Assembly: GCA_021018815.1 (NCBI GenBank)
Contig: JAITYX010000086.1
Span: 1,178,001-1,242,000 of the forward strand
From: Talinum fruticosum
Lineage: Eukaryota > Streptophyta > Magnoliopsida > Caryophyllales > Talinaceae
Direction: 5' to 3'
Length of the DNA: 64,000 nt
Below are positions 11,090-22,546 of this stretch, piece after piece; within the stretch, counting starts at the first letter, position 1, and the number at the start of each line of letters is the position of its first letter. The translations under genes were made by a program, and so were the position numbers. The notes under the pieces were generated by a model. It had not been told where the DNA came from. It saw nothing but the letters and a program-made list of their open reading frames with translations, and searched no databases.

Positions 11090-12645
11090 TGAAGACTCGA
11101 GACTTTACATCTCACCTTTCTGAGTTCTATCTAGGGAATCAGGTATAAGACTTTCTCACTTATAAAGTTTTGATTCCAAGTCATTCCTTATGTCTTAGAA
11201 ACTTTTCTAAGTGATATGGTATTTTTCTAAGAGTTATAGAATCTATCTCATGCATTTATGCATAACTCGTGTGACTCGTAAATCATTTCGCATGGTTCAC
11301 TCGGTCCGAGTCACTTAACACTCAAACATATCGCATGATTCAAACACTATCTTTTCGCGCTCTAACTCCGATATCTTAGTTTGAATTGTGTTTAGTCTAT
11401 ATCAAGTCTGTCTACTCTAATATTTCATATTTGACTTGATTTACTTTTAAACTAACTCGGATGGAATTTTGAGTATCATGAATATTAGACTCGGAAAATT
11501 CCATTCCTTTTCCGACCTAGATAATTAGTCACTTAATTATCTTAATTATATTATTATATGTGTCTAATCTTGGACCAAAGTATTTTATACTTTGAGAACC
11601 AAATTGATTTACTTTTGTAGATGTTTCAAGCGAGGCTTTCTTATATTTGAAATACAAAAGTAACCTGGCTTCAAAACGTCAAATCACCAGCAGACAAGGC
11701 TTTTTCCACCTCGACCTAGCCTCGGACATTGTGTCGGGGTTGTATGTTTCTAGAAATGGAAATCTGCAACACTAAGCTCAACGTTGGTTTCCACCTTACT
11801 TTTGAAGACACCACCAGTGGTTTTAGGCACTCCCAAGGAAATCAAGAGCCGTTGCCTAACGTTCACATATCAACGGATATTTTCCGAGTGACTCGGAAAA
11901 TCCTTCACAACGGTCATAAAGGAACTTCCAGTCAGAAGATGGACACAACGGCTAAACTGCTTGGTCATCTATAAAAGGAAGCCAACTCTCAAGACTTGAA
12001 GATTGCCGAACCTATTTGTTAATACACATACTTGATTAAGAGTCTTTGTATTCATACTCAATCTTCTACTTACAACTCTCACTCTGTAATTCATTATATT
12101 CCGAGTTGTAAGGTCTTGTACTTAGTTACAAACACTCTCTTTCTTACTCTCTAAGTAAGGTCCCTTGACTAAGTTATAAGGGTTAACTCAGCTCGCTTGT
12201 CCCTAACTCGTAAGGGTTATCTCGGTTAGGAAGTACTAGATCGGATAAGGGAAGTTCGAGTCTAGGAAAAACTTGTAAGGAGTTGTTTAAGGGAGCAACT
12301 CGGGGTTCGATCGATCTATCGTATTTTGTGGACTCAAAATAGTGGATTTGACTTCGTGCTTGGATTAGCACGGTCCGTGGTTTTCTGCGCTTGGAGGGTT
12401 TCCACGTATTTTCTCTGGTATCATTTTCTAAGTACATTCTAGACTCGGACATATTTAAAGTTTCATTTTTATCTACGCCTTTGCTCTTCACTATATTCCG
12501 AGTTCATACTTTTCCGACCTCAATATAGACTTAGAATCCGCTTTTATCCGTACATTGTTGAAAAGAGTTTGTTTTTCACGAAAAACATCCATCACCCTAT
12601 TCACCCCCTCTAGGATGACTTAGTCTCTCCCCGAGCAAACCTTCA
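11090..12645 (+). mobile_element. Copia-family solo LTR inside Copia-2 gag
   Basis: A complete 1556-base LTR from TGAAGACTCGAG to CAAACCTTCA. No internal domain is attached: gag of the host element continues on both sides. The flanks are GAAGA (left) and AAAGA (right), a five-base target duplication with one mismatch. It contains the U3 hairpin at 11576-11594, the CCGAGT-G-ACTCGG dyad with ten-base perfect arms at 11880-11900, and TATAAAAG at 11970-11977. It arose by recombination between the two LTRs of a formerly complete element. Confidence 0.92.
11880..11977 (+). promoter_or_regulatory. LTR core promoter: dyad plus TATA box
   Basis: A perfect inverted repeat centred on the G of CCGAGTGACTCGG, with arms extended to ten bases, is followed 70 bases later by TATAAAAG. 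The same arrangement is seen in the other LTRs of this family. The dyad contains TGACTC, similar to the GCN4-like core bound by plant bZIP factors; that role is inferred. Confidence 0.65.
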
Positions 12646-14137
12646 AAAGATTTCCAATGAAGAAGTGGTCATGAAGCTTCTAAGTAGTTTTCCGAAGAAG
12701 AGATGGGGTCCAAAGGTGACAGCTATCGAGGAGGACCAAGACCTTAGCAAGCTTAAGCCAAATGAACTCATTAGGAAACTTCTCAACCATGAGTTACGCC
12801 AAAAGGAGGAAGAATATGAGGTTAGCAGCAAAAAGAGCATTGCTTTAAAAGCCTAAAATAAAGCTGATCCCAATCTGAGCTCCTTAGACTCGGAAGAAGA
12901 TCCCATGGAACTTCTAGCCGAAGCTTTAAACACACGATGAATTACAAGAAATGGCAGAAGAAGCCTAAACATGAGATCTACAAGACATACATGAAAGGTA
13001 AATTCTTATCCCCTTCATATTCTTCTTTGACTAAAAATCCGGTTGCTTTAAATATGGTAGCAAGGAACATATATTCAAGGACTGGCCAAAGAGGAAGAGT
13101 AACTACAAGAAAAAGAAGTGGTGGTAACTTGGAGTAATGATGAGTCAAATGATGATGAAGACACTAAGGATGACTCAAAGTGTCTACCGGCCATAACGAG
13201 ACTTAGAAGTTGAGTCAAAGTTAGAGATAGAAACATCTGACACTAAGAAAACCGATCCTTAGGAGGTAATCAACTATTTCCTCAAATTTTCTAAGCAAGA
13301 CTTAGTTAAGTATATCTTTACTTTAGAGGAAAAGTCCAATTTTGATTCTTCTTTGTTTGATGTAAAACTTGATTCTCTAAATCTAAGAATAAAATTTTAA
13401 AGGTTGATTTAGAAAAACCAAGAATCAGCTTGAAAGTACTTGAGACTAGCTCACAAGATAATGAGATCGAGTGTGAGTACCTCGGAACCGAGAATAAGCA
13501 ATTGAAGAAAAAGCTCACCAAGCCTCGTAACCTTGTTTTGAAACTTACTCAAGGTCGAAAAACCTTGACTTGCTTCTTGGTTCTTTATGTGTTTATTTTA
13601 GAAAAGAGGGACTTGGTTTCAACTATAAAATGAAGGATAAATCCTATGAGAATCTTTTCAAAAATGATTCAAGAAAAATTCATTTTCGAAAAGTTGAGCA
13701 TGGTCATATTCATTCAACGAAGAAAGGGACTGAGCGCATAAAAATTTATCAAAGAAGTTTCCTCGGATGTCTAACAAAAGAAAGTTTTTTCATAAAAAAG
13801 AGACTCAATTTCCAAAGAAGAAAAGTCAGAATCGGACCAAGTCCAAAATTATTCAAATCTAGGTTCCCAAAAATGTCATTTCTCAAAAGCTGACCTCGGT
13901 AAGGACATTTATTGGGTTTGTAAGAGGAAGTGAGAAGGGTTAGTGTGTTTATATTTTTCAGGCATAACAAGCTAAGAAGAAAGACCTCTTGTACCTCGAT
14001 AGTGGGTATTCCCAAAACATGTTAGTTAACTCAAGACTATTTTTTGAGCTACAAAAGATGGATGGAGGAAAAGGCACATTTGGAGATAATAGGAAGGGGA
14101 AGATTGAGGGATTTGGTAGAGTTGGTCACGGTGACAA
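12646..14137 (+). pseudogene. gag: Copia-2 gag end and protease start
   Basis: Continuation of the interrupted gag: 'KKRWGPKVTAIEEDQDLSKL', then 'KPNELIRKLLNHE'. The zinc knuckle at 13044-13088 reads CFKYGSKEHIFKDWP, where the second and fourth metal-binding cysteines of C-x2-C-x4-H-x4-C are replaced by Tyr and Trp. A charged, coiled-coil-like region follows at 13430-13560 ('NKQLKKKLTKPRNLVLKLTQ'). The protease motif 'LYLDSGYSQNM' at 13992-14024 keeps the D-S-G catalytic triplet. The reading ends at 14137 where the Athila-like LTR begins. Several frameshifts occur. Confidence 0.85.
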
Positions 14138-15391
14138 TGATAAGAGCATATTTTGACTTGATTTTTGGGGAATTTCGGTAGTGGATCGGGGAATATTATG
14201 CTTAAAATTTTTATTTATATCCCTATTTCCATACACTTGGTGTTGTTATTTTTGATGTAAATTTGTAGGTTTTGAGGCCCAAAACGATTCAATTTCCTGA
14301 ATTTCGGTAAAAACAACTTGACCACGGTTCTCCCTTATGGAGCCCTAAACCGTGGTTGAAAAATCAAAGCGAGAGAAGTTGGACGGAGGCCACTCCGGCT
14401 ACACGGAGTGGCCCATTTTTCTGCATTTTTCGTGTGGCTGCTCAACTTCTAACGGTTTTGGGTGTTTTGAGTGCCAATTTATGGCTATTTAACTTGAAGA
14501 ACTGAAGCATCCAAGAAGGAATCCATCCATATTTTCATACCTTCATCATCCACATCAAACCAAAAAAATTTTGAAGATCAAAGACGAGTATTGAAGCAAG
14601 TAAAGGGAATTCCATTCGAAGTTGAGAGATTCAAGTGGAGTTCTAAAGGGCATCAAGCTAATTCTTCATTCTTACTATTTGAGGTTTGATTACCATGTCT
14701 AAGATTTTTGTTAAGTTTTCAATAATCATGTATGAGCAGATTTAGTTTTTCTAAGGATTTGTAATCCGAAACAATGAAGTTTGATTAGACTTTCATAATT
14801 TGTGCTTAAATTCTAATGTTGAATCAATAGAAGATTGTATTCTTCATGTTTATGAGTATTTTTAAGGCCTAGAATACTTGTGATTTGAGATTAATCTATC
14901 GTGTACTGAAAAAGAAATGGAATAATCCGAAAACCAACTATTACACCTATTTTATGAAATTTGAGAAAAATATTAGTAAATTAGGGGATCACTTTGATAA
15001 TTTGAAATCTTTAACTTTGATTAACTTGAAAAGCATACGAAAGATTCTTGATAGGTTAATTAGAGCAATTCTATTTAGCATCGATAGAGCGGTAGAATTA
15101 TTTGATCATCGACCCTTGATTCAATTGAAAGAGTGATTACACAAATTAGGTTTTAAGACTCGAACTTATTCTTAAGAAATCAAATCCCTAGATGCTTTTT
15201 CTCCATTGATTAATTTCTAGATTAATTTTCTTAATTTTAATATTTAAAAGTAGTTTAGCAAACAACCAACTCAAAAACCCGATTTGCTTAGCAATTGAGT
15301 AGAGGGCTAGTTTACTGCGTTATTAGATTGAGTCCTTGTTGGATCGACCTTGGCTTGCTACAAACATACACCGTGCTCTTGCGGCCTGTCA
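14138..15391 (+). repeat. Athila-like 5' LTR
   Basis: Starts TGATAAGAGCATATTTTGAC and ends near TGTCA before the PBS. The first kilobase aligns closely with 21545-22546, including the shared phrases 'gagagaagttggacgg' and 'ccaaggag/caagaagg'. The match shows this is a terminal repeat. Confidence 0.88.
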
Positions 15392-15396
15392 AGTAT

Positions 15397-15413
15397 TTGG
15401 CGCCCTTGTTGGC
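15397..15413 (+). other. Athila-like primer-binding site
   Basis: TTGGCGCCCTTGTTGGC lies a few bases after the LTR end. It resembles the Athila PBS that begins TGGCGCCGTTGCC. Confidence 0.8.
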
Positions 15414-15537
15414 CACTCTATCCCTAGCGACCATTAGACGAATACTCTCAAATTGACCAAGTGTTTTGTTTTCTTTTTCTGTTTTGATTGTGTTGGTATT
15501 TTTATTTTTGTTCTTGCTAGGTTTTCTCTCCTTGAAT

Positions 15538-15960
15538 GCAAAAGGCTGAATTGTTCGAGTTTGATCCAGAAATTGAGCGAACCTTCCACTTTAGACAGAA
15601 GAAGCAAAGGCTAGAGAAGGCTAGGAAGAAGCAAGAAGAAAACTCCAAGCAAAAGCCCAAGACGGTCAATGAAGAAAGAATAACTTTTGGGCAATATGTG
15701 ACACCCCGATGTCAATAATCCGCCGAAGGCCATCAATGTTCCTAATGTGGCGACAAATAACTTTGAGCTGAAGAACACCCTCATTAACTTGGCGAGAGCC
15801 ACCCCTTTTCATGGTCTCCCTAATGAAGATCCCAACCAACATCTATGCATTTTTCGCCAAGCCTCGTGATACTTTCAAGGCAAATGGGGATGCACTAGAT
15901 ACAATTAAGTCGTGATTGTTTCCATTCTCACTTGAAGGGAAGGCATAGGAATGGTTACTC
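15538..15960 (+). pseudogene. gag: Athila-like gag remnant
   Basis: The start MQKAELFEFDPEIERTFHFR matches the conserved opening of Athila Gag (FDPEIERTFR). A very basic stretch follows (QKKQRLEKARKKQ). After a frame change near 15715 the Retrotrans_gag start reads 'NNFELKNTLINLARATPFHG' and 'NEDPNQHL'. It degenerates into stops and is joined near 15960 to protease-like sequence, so most of Gag has been deleted. Confidence 0.8.
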
Positions 15961-16650
15961 GTTGGCTGAGGATACTCGGGGGCCTTTCTTGGGGGGCTTT
16001 CTTGGCTACTATTGGCTGTAAGATTGATGTGAAAAAGGGGACATTGACCTTTGACATAGGGGAGCATCACATTAAATTTGATTTCTTTGAGAAGAATGAT
16101 GTTTTCGCCAATTATGCTAACTGTTATGGTGTTGAGGTGATTGATAAAGTAGCTTGTGATAAACCTTTACATGAAGGATATGAACTTGTCAATGTTAAGG
16201 TGGTAGAGATTGAAAAATTTCCTCGCCAACACTTAACAAGGGCATTCTCTATGTGTTTAGTGAAGTTTGTTTAAATGAGTGTGCTAGGTTAAAGATGGCT
16301 TTGGTAAATGCTCCCAAGCTTCGAGCTCTTGATTTGGACCTCAACTAGGAGGGCAAATGTGAATTGTGTGATGGTGGCCTGTTTAATGGTGACTACCCAC
16401 GACGAGATAGTGATTCTTGATAAGGCTATTTAGAAGTACCCCATGTTTAAGAAGGACGAGCATTATCTCTTTCTCCAATGGTCCCTTCTTTTACATGAGC
16501 TCGATTTTGAAGTCCGTGACAAAGGAAGGACGTTTCTCGAGAAGTCCCCTTTCCTTCTGGTTTAGCCTCTTGCCTTAGACAGATGACTGGAGCTGGGTCT
16601 AGCTAATGACCTTAAAGAAGCACTACTTAGGAGGCAACCCAAAGTGATTT
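15961..16650 (+). pseudogene. pol: Athila-like pol remnants (protease end, RT/RNase H pieces)
   Basis: The 107-residue frame at 15951-16274 contains FLATIGCKIDVKKGTLTFDI, the C-terminal strand region of a gypsy retropepsin. Next, at about 16280-16345, 'ARLKMALVNAPKLRALDLDL' resembles the RT-RNase H junction (KALV-AP-lrapDw). Near 16480 'QWSLLLHELDFEVRDKG' resembles the RNase H end. The three pieces abut without the intervening catalytic regions, so large internal deletions separate them. The 'aggaggcaaccc' phrase at 16631 closes the coding part. Confidence 0.7.
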
Positions 16651-17493
16651 CTTTCCCCTTTTTTTTATAATTTTTAGGTTGTTTGAATTTTACATAAAAG
16701 TTACCACTATGTGCACTTGATTGGTAATGTTTCTCCTCTCATCACATTGATTCTTAATTGCATTGAGGACAATGCTTTGTCCTAGCATGGGGGAAAGTTT
16801 TGCATTCATGTGGTTGATGAAGAATGTTGTATATAGAGAATAGTGTTTGTAGTTGCATTTGCATCCATATAGTTGCATATAGTTGTATTTACTTTAGTTT
16901 AGTTTTCTTAGTTTTATTTTATTTATCTATTGTTTTTAGTTTTTTTTTTTTGTAATTTCTAGGTTTTGCATTTGCATTTAGGTTGCATGTAGGGTAGTCT
17001 TTATTGCTTTAATATATAAAAAAAATAAGAAATCAGAAAAAAAATTAAATAATAAAAAAGAAACACAATTAGGTTAGACTTTAGGTTAGTGAATAAAACC
17101 TCCGGTGATGATTCTTAGGCTAGGTAGTTTTTCTTTTGACTTTGTTTGATCTTGTATAACCCCGTTTGTGAATAAAAGTTTTGGAAAAGAGAGTTTGTAA
17201 AAGAATCTTGGTTTAGGATTGCACTTTGATAGAGATGATTGATTACCCTTCTTGATCTTTTGGTATGAGTTTGGCATGTGGAACATCCTGAATTAGGATT
17301 GATTGTTGAGTCTTAACCCATGAGACTACTAAGCCTTAAAAGACTAATCATTTTTATTAGTCTTATGTTTTCCATGTGTGACTCTACCTTGGTTGCAATC
17401 TCTAGAACTTTCTTTGAATCTCTTCAAAACCGTAATTTACATTTGCATTGACAATATGATAGAGGCATTCATTTGTTCATTTTGTAAGCTACA
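16651..17493. other. Athila-like 3' non-coding region, first part
   Basis: AT-rich sequence with homopolymer runs and a purine-rich 'catgggggaaag' near 16787. No coding signal is seen. It ends at the five-base CTACA target site of the inserted gypsy solo LTR. Confidence 0.65.
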
Positions 17494-20484
17494 TGTGAGA
17501 CCCCGAAATTTCGTGTGTTTGCTTGCTAGTGAATTAGAATTTTTTTTTCGAGTCGAATTAAAAACCCGAGAACCGAAACCGAGCATGGGCTAGCTTATTG
17601 GGCCTATTGAAATTGAAGTTGGGCCCAATTAGAATAAAAAGAAAGGAAATGAGAAATGAAGAAGGATGGTCAGCTGGCATTTGAGGAGGAAGTCGGCAAG
17701 AAATTAAGTAAAGGGTGTTCGGGGTCCAATTAGAAATAAGCAAGCAAAGCCCGAGTATGTGTAATAAGGAAATTAGGAGAGAGAGTGGGACCGAGACATA
17801 GAAGGAAAGAAGCGAGAAGAACGTAACGGGGAAAAAATTAGAAGCGAGCAAAACGAAAAGAAGCAAAGAGGCAGAGCAAGAGAGGGAGGCGGGAGCCAGC
17901 GGCCCGTGGCCGCCGAACGGCGAGGACGCCGCCGCCGGTGGACGAAGGGAGAGCGAGGGCTCGGGAGGCTGAGCAGAGCAAAAGAAGAAAGGGGAACGAA
18001 AGAATGCGGAAGCGTAAGAACGGGAAAGCGAGAAGGAGCAGGACAGAGCGAAAGAGGGAGAGAGCGCGAGAGGCCGGTGGCTGGTGGTCGCCCGAATGGC
18101 GAGGGCGCCGCTGTTGGTGGGCAAGGAGAGTGAGAGCTCGGGAGGCCGAGCAGAACGAAGAAAGCGAAGAGTAGAGAGGCCGAGCAAAAGAGGGGACCGA
18201 AGGGGTTCCGCGGCCGCCGAGCGCGAGGAGGGAGACGAAGAGGACCAGAACTGGACCAAAACAGAGGAAGTCGGAGACCGGGACCGAGGCAGCGAGAGTT
18301 TGAGCGAAGGTAAAAGAAGTGGGCGTCGGGAAGAAGAAGGTTTGAGGGAGCAAGAGCTAGACTAGAAAGCGAAAGGCGTAAGAAGAAGCAAACCCCAATC
18401 CGAAATTCAACCTTCCAAAACCGAAATTCTTAGAACCTCTAAGAATCTGAGGTGAGTAATTTGAATCCATCCTTAAGAATTAAAATGAATTAGGTGGCTT
18501 GAACTCGAAATTGATCCATGAAATTGGAAACCCTAAGTTAATTGAAGAAGTTAAAGGCATAAATTGAAGAAACTAGAAACTCATGAATTGAAAAGCATGT
18601 TGCGATTTATGCCTAGTTTATGAATTTAATGATATTTGAGCATTGTTGAGCATGATTATGGAGCTGTGTGATTGAGAACTTAGTGAAGTTAGCTTGAATA
18701 GAATTACTGAGAAAAATCTGGGAATTGAATTTCATGATTCATGTGCAGATTTCTACGAATTAAGCATGCTGTCCGAATTTCTGTGAGTTCATGTGTAACC
18801 TAAATTTCCTGTAATTTTTACTGCAGCTTCGTGGCAATTTATGGAAATTTCCTGTAAAATTTGGTATGCATTGGATGAGTAGATTAGGAGATATGCAATT
18901 TTAAGTGAAAATGTCATATTTTGAGCAAAATCGGAACTAAGTGAGTAACTCGAATTAAGAACTGAAGTTTAAGAAGCTATTTGGCTAGATTAAAAGATAT
19001 ATATCGATTAAGGAAAGTTATAGAACCATTAACCACTTCTACGCGATAATACGCGATCATGAAAACGATAAGTTCGTTGATTAGGAATCCTATTTGACAT
19101 GTTTATGTGATTATGTGTTTATCCCGAATTACATAGATGATAATGACATAAGCATGCGTATATGAAATGAATTGATTATACTTGAGTTGGAACTTGTGCT
19201 TATGTGAATTGCTTGTTTTGAAGAAGTTATGCATGAACATGTTGAGCATGAATTATATGAATTAAGTATATCTTATGTATAAGTAAGAAGAAAATAAGAA
19301 ACATAAAGAACTAAAGAAGGGAGAAAGGATTGTGTTATTTATCTAAGACCCCACGAATTAAAGAACCCTCTCGAAGCTATGGCCATAGAAGTGTCTCGTC
19401 AACCCGAAGCCACGAATTATTTTGCTTCTACGAATTATTGACGGTATGCGTCCTTCGGGGAAGGGAGGCTGCCTTGAGGCCACAAATTATTTTTCCTCGA
19501 GGCCACGAATTATATGCCTCCGTGAACCGAGCCCACGAATTATTTTGGCTACAAGAACTGGGTCTTTAGAGCGTAACATAAATCTTCTTTCCATTCGAAA
19601 TTAAGAATACTTAAGAATTACGATATGAAGAAGCGAATGATCGTGCATAATGAACAAGAAAGAAAGAATCAATTATTTATGAAATGCACAATTGAACTCA
19701 AGAAGAGGAATAAGAAGAAGAACGAATCCCGATTTCATAAGAAATGAATGCGATAAGAACTAAGATATGATTTGCGTGATGAATGATTTGCATGACGAAT
19801 GATTGTATGACTTACTTGCGTAGAAAGATGAATGAAGCATGTTTGATTGAATTCATGAGCAAATGATGTCATTATGTCTCTTGGCAAGTTGGTAAGTTTA
19901 GAATCTCGCATGTCTTAAGCATGTACGATCCGAATCGCATGTTATGAATGAGTTATGAACTTACGTGTGGTTGTTAATGAATTAATGTGCAAAGTGAAAC
20001 TCGGGGTTGGGTTTGGGTTATTCACTGGGCTAGTGAGCTAATGACATCACCAACATTTTAGGTACGAAGTTAAGACCGGCAGGAGTTGCCTTTGGCTTTT
20101 GGAAATAGCAGACGAATAGGAGATGCTTGGACTTACCGCATGTTTTTCTGTCTTTTATTTATAAAGATGTTGTAAAGACTGTTGTATGTGAACTTAAGTT
20201 TTGACCATGAATGTAAAATCCCTATGTGAATACTCCGAGGGTGTGGCTCATTGAGTTTAAGATTGCATTTCGTGCGGGGTTAAGGCTTTAAGCCTATGGG
20301 ATTAGCCATAGTACGGAGGAAACTCTGCCGAAATTTCGAGAAAAACCTTCGAAAACCTAGAACCGCGCTTCCGCCAATTTAAGAAAGGGTTATTAACCCC
20401 AAGTTGAGACCTTAAGCAGCCTTAGGGGTTCCTCTCGGGAACCCCGGCATGTAATACTCCTAGGGTAGGTCTAGGGGTGTCACA
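17494..20484 (+). mobile_element. Ty3/gypsy solo LTR, about 3 kb
   Basis: The element begins TGTGAGACCCC and ends GGGGTGTCACA, inverted termini differing at one base. It is flanked on both sides by CTACA, a perfect five-base duplication. No PBS, coding domain or second LTR is present, so it is a solo LTR (2991 bases). The left third (17640-18380) is purine- and GC-rich, and an intron-like donor 'ctgaggtgagtaatttg' follows at about 18446. Six loosely repeated 'cacgaatta' words lie at 19350-19545. Size, termini and layout suggest a Tekay/Del-type chromovirus; that lineage is inferred. Confidence 0.88.
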
Positions 20485-21532
20485 CTACATGAGCCAAAAT
20501 GCCACCCTTTCATGTATGAATTACCACTTTTAGTCATTTTCTAACCTTTTACCACTCTTTTTTATTGAACCTACATTAACAAACCTTGGCAAAAATACAT
20601 TTCTCCTACCTTTAAACCATTGCTTGGAGTGCTTTGAGTGTGATATGGGTTGGTTGTGGTAAACTTTGTGGTTTGGTTGATGGGGAATAGTTGTGCAATT
20701 CATTGAACTTTTCTCCACTTTTGTAGTTTCATTTAGGTTGGACATTGGAAACTTGCCTAGTATTACAAATTTGTTTGTTTTTCCATTCACAAAAAAATTG
20801 AAAAAAAATCAAAAAATGAAAAAAATTTTAGTTAAAAATTAGAAATAAAGGAAGAAATAAAGTGTTTGGCATTGACTGGTGTAGATTTAAGGTAGTTTTC
20901 AACGGGTTTTTCTCGGTTTGTTTTGAATTTTTATGAGTGGTTTGTATTACATATATGAGATATTTGATGAGTTTAGCTCCTTGGCTTTTCGCTCCCGTTT
21001 ATCCAAATAATTTTTCACTCCTTACCCTTAGCCTCTAGCCCTCTTACAACCTTTAAAAAACCTCTTGATTATCATTTGCATTTGCATGCTCATGATGGAG
21101 GGTTGAAATTCTTATCGAACATATGTTAGATTGTTTCTTTGGTAGGAGTATTGAGAGATCCTTCATTGTTATATATTTTCAAACGCATGAGAGGAGTGTT
21201 TCCACTTCCCAAAGTGAGGTTTTCTCTCAATCTTTCTAGTTTCATGCTCATACGTGTGCCAACCTCGCTATTGTTGGAGATTAAGGGTTATTGATTTAAT
21301 CCTGGTTGTGTGATTCTTGATGTTTAATGGTTTTCATCACTTTCAGGCTATTCTTGGTTAGACATAGTTGTTAGAGAACTTTATCGATGCTTACCTGAGG
21401 GGGACGTGTAAATAGATTTTTCTCTTTCAACTTGAGTTTTTTCTTGTTTCTTCTTGAGTTCATTTATTTTCTTTTTGAGTCTTTTTATTTTTGTTTGAGT
21501 CTTGTACTTGCTTGGGGACAAGCAAGGGGTTA
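20485..21532. other. Athila-like 3' non-coding region, second part
   Basis: Continuation of the Athila-like element after the solo LTR. AT-rich and without reading frames I can support. It runs into the polypurine tract. Confidence 0.65.
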
Positions 21533-21542
21533 GCATGGGGAG
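21533..21542 (+). other. Athila-like polypurine tract
   Basis: GCATGGGGAG lies two bases before the TGATAAGAGC start of the 3' LTR, the position and composition of a plus-strand primer. Confidence 0.8.
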
Positions 21543-21544
21543 TT

Positions 21545-22546
21545 TGATAAGAGCTTATTTTGACTTGATTTTTAGCGAATTTCGGTAGTGGATCATGGAA
21601 TATTATACGTAAAATGTTTGATTTGTATCCCTATTTCCATACACTTGGTGTTGTTATTTTTGATGTAAATTTGTAGGTTTTGAGGTCCAAAATGATCCAA
21701 TTTCCTAAATTTCTGGTCAAAACAACTTGACCACGGACATCCCCTATGGACCCCGAAATCGTGGTAGCAAAATCAAAGCGAGAGAAGTTGGACGGAGGCC
21801 ACTCCAGGCTGCCCGGAGTGGCCCATTTTCTGCATTTTTCGTGTGGCTGCTCAACTTCTAATGGTTTTGGGTGTTTTGAGGGCCAATTTATAGCTATTTA
21901 ACTTAAAGAACTGAAGCATCCAAGGAGGAATCCATACATATTTTCATACCTTCAACATCCACATCAAACCAAAAAAAAATTTTGAAGATCAAAGAAAAGG
22001 ATTAATGCAAGTAAAGAGAATTCCATTCGAAGTTGAGAGATTCAAGTGGAGTTCTTGAAGGACATCAAGCTAATTCTTTATTCTAACTATTTGAGGTTTG
22101 ATTACCATGTCTAGGAATTTTGTTAAGTTTTCAATAATCATGTGTGAGCAGATTTAGTTTTTCTAGGGATTTGTAATCCGAAACAATGAAGTTTGATTAG
22201 ACTTTCATAATTTTTGCTTAAATTGTAATGTTGAATTAAGAGATGGTTATGGTTTTTATGTTTATGAGTATTTTTAAGGCTTAGAATACTTGTGATTTGA
22301 GATTAATCTATCGTGTACTCGAAAAGTGAAATGGAATAATCGACAACCAACTATTCTAACTATTTTATGAAATTTGAGAAAAAATTAGTAAATTAGGAGA
22401 TCACTTTGATAATTGAAATCTTTAACTTTGATTAACTTGAAAAGCATACAAAAGATGCTTGATAGGTTAATTAGAGCAATTCTATTTAGCATCGAAAGAG
22501 CGAGTAGAATTATTTGATTATCGATCCTTAATTCAATTGAAAGAGT
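21545..22546 (+). repeat. Athila-like 3' LTR, truncated
   Basis: Direct copy of the first kilobase of the 5' LTR at 14138. It stops after 'caattgaaagag', equivalent to about 15134 in the 5' LTR, where the inverted copia LTR begins. Confidence 0.88.

Larger units (their letters stand above)
14138..22546 (+). mobile_element. Athila-like Ty3/gypsy element, internally deleted, 3' LTR truncated
   Basis: Two direct LTR copies starting TGATAAGAGC at 14138 and 21545 enclose a tRNA-type PBS, a gag remnant, short protease and RT/RNase H remnants, a long 3' non-coding part and a polypurine tract. The PBS sequence and the 'aggaggcaaccc' motif at 16631-16642 are typical of the Athila lineage. The second LTR stops at 22546 where inverted Copia-3 enters. 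The element sits inside the Copia-2 protease, so it is younger than Copia-2. A 3-kb gypsy solo LTR is nested in its 3' region. Confidence 0.87.

Noticed and set aside
17558..18259. 233-residue minus-strand open frame, the longest in the window
   Set aside because: It is a Ser/Leu/Pro-rich translation of the purine-rich block inside a gypsy solo LTR, with no domain and an overlapping frame of similar quality.
20530..20790. 86-residue minus-strand frame
   Set aside because: Lies in the non-coding 3' region of the Athila-like element and has no recognisable domain.
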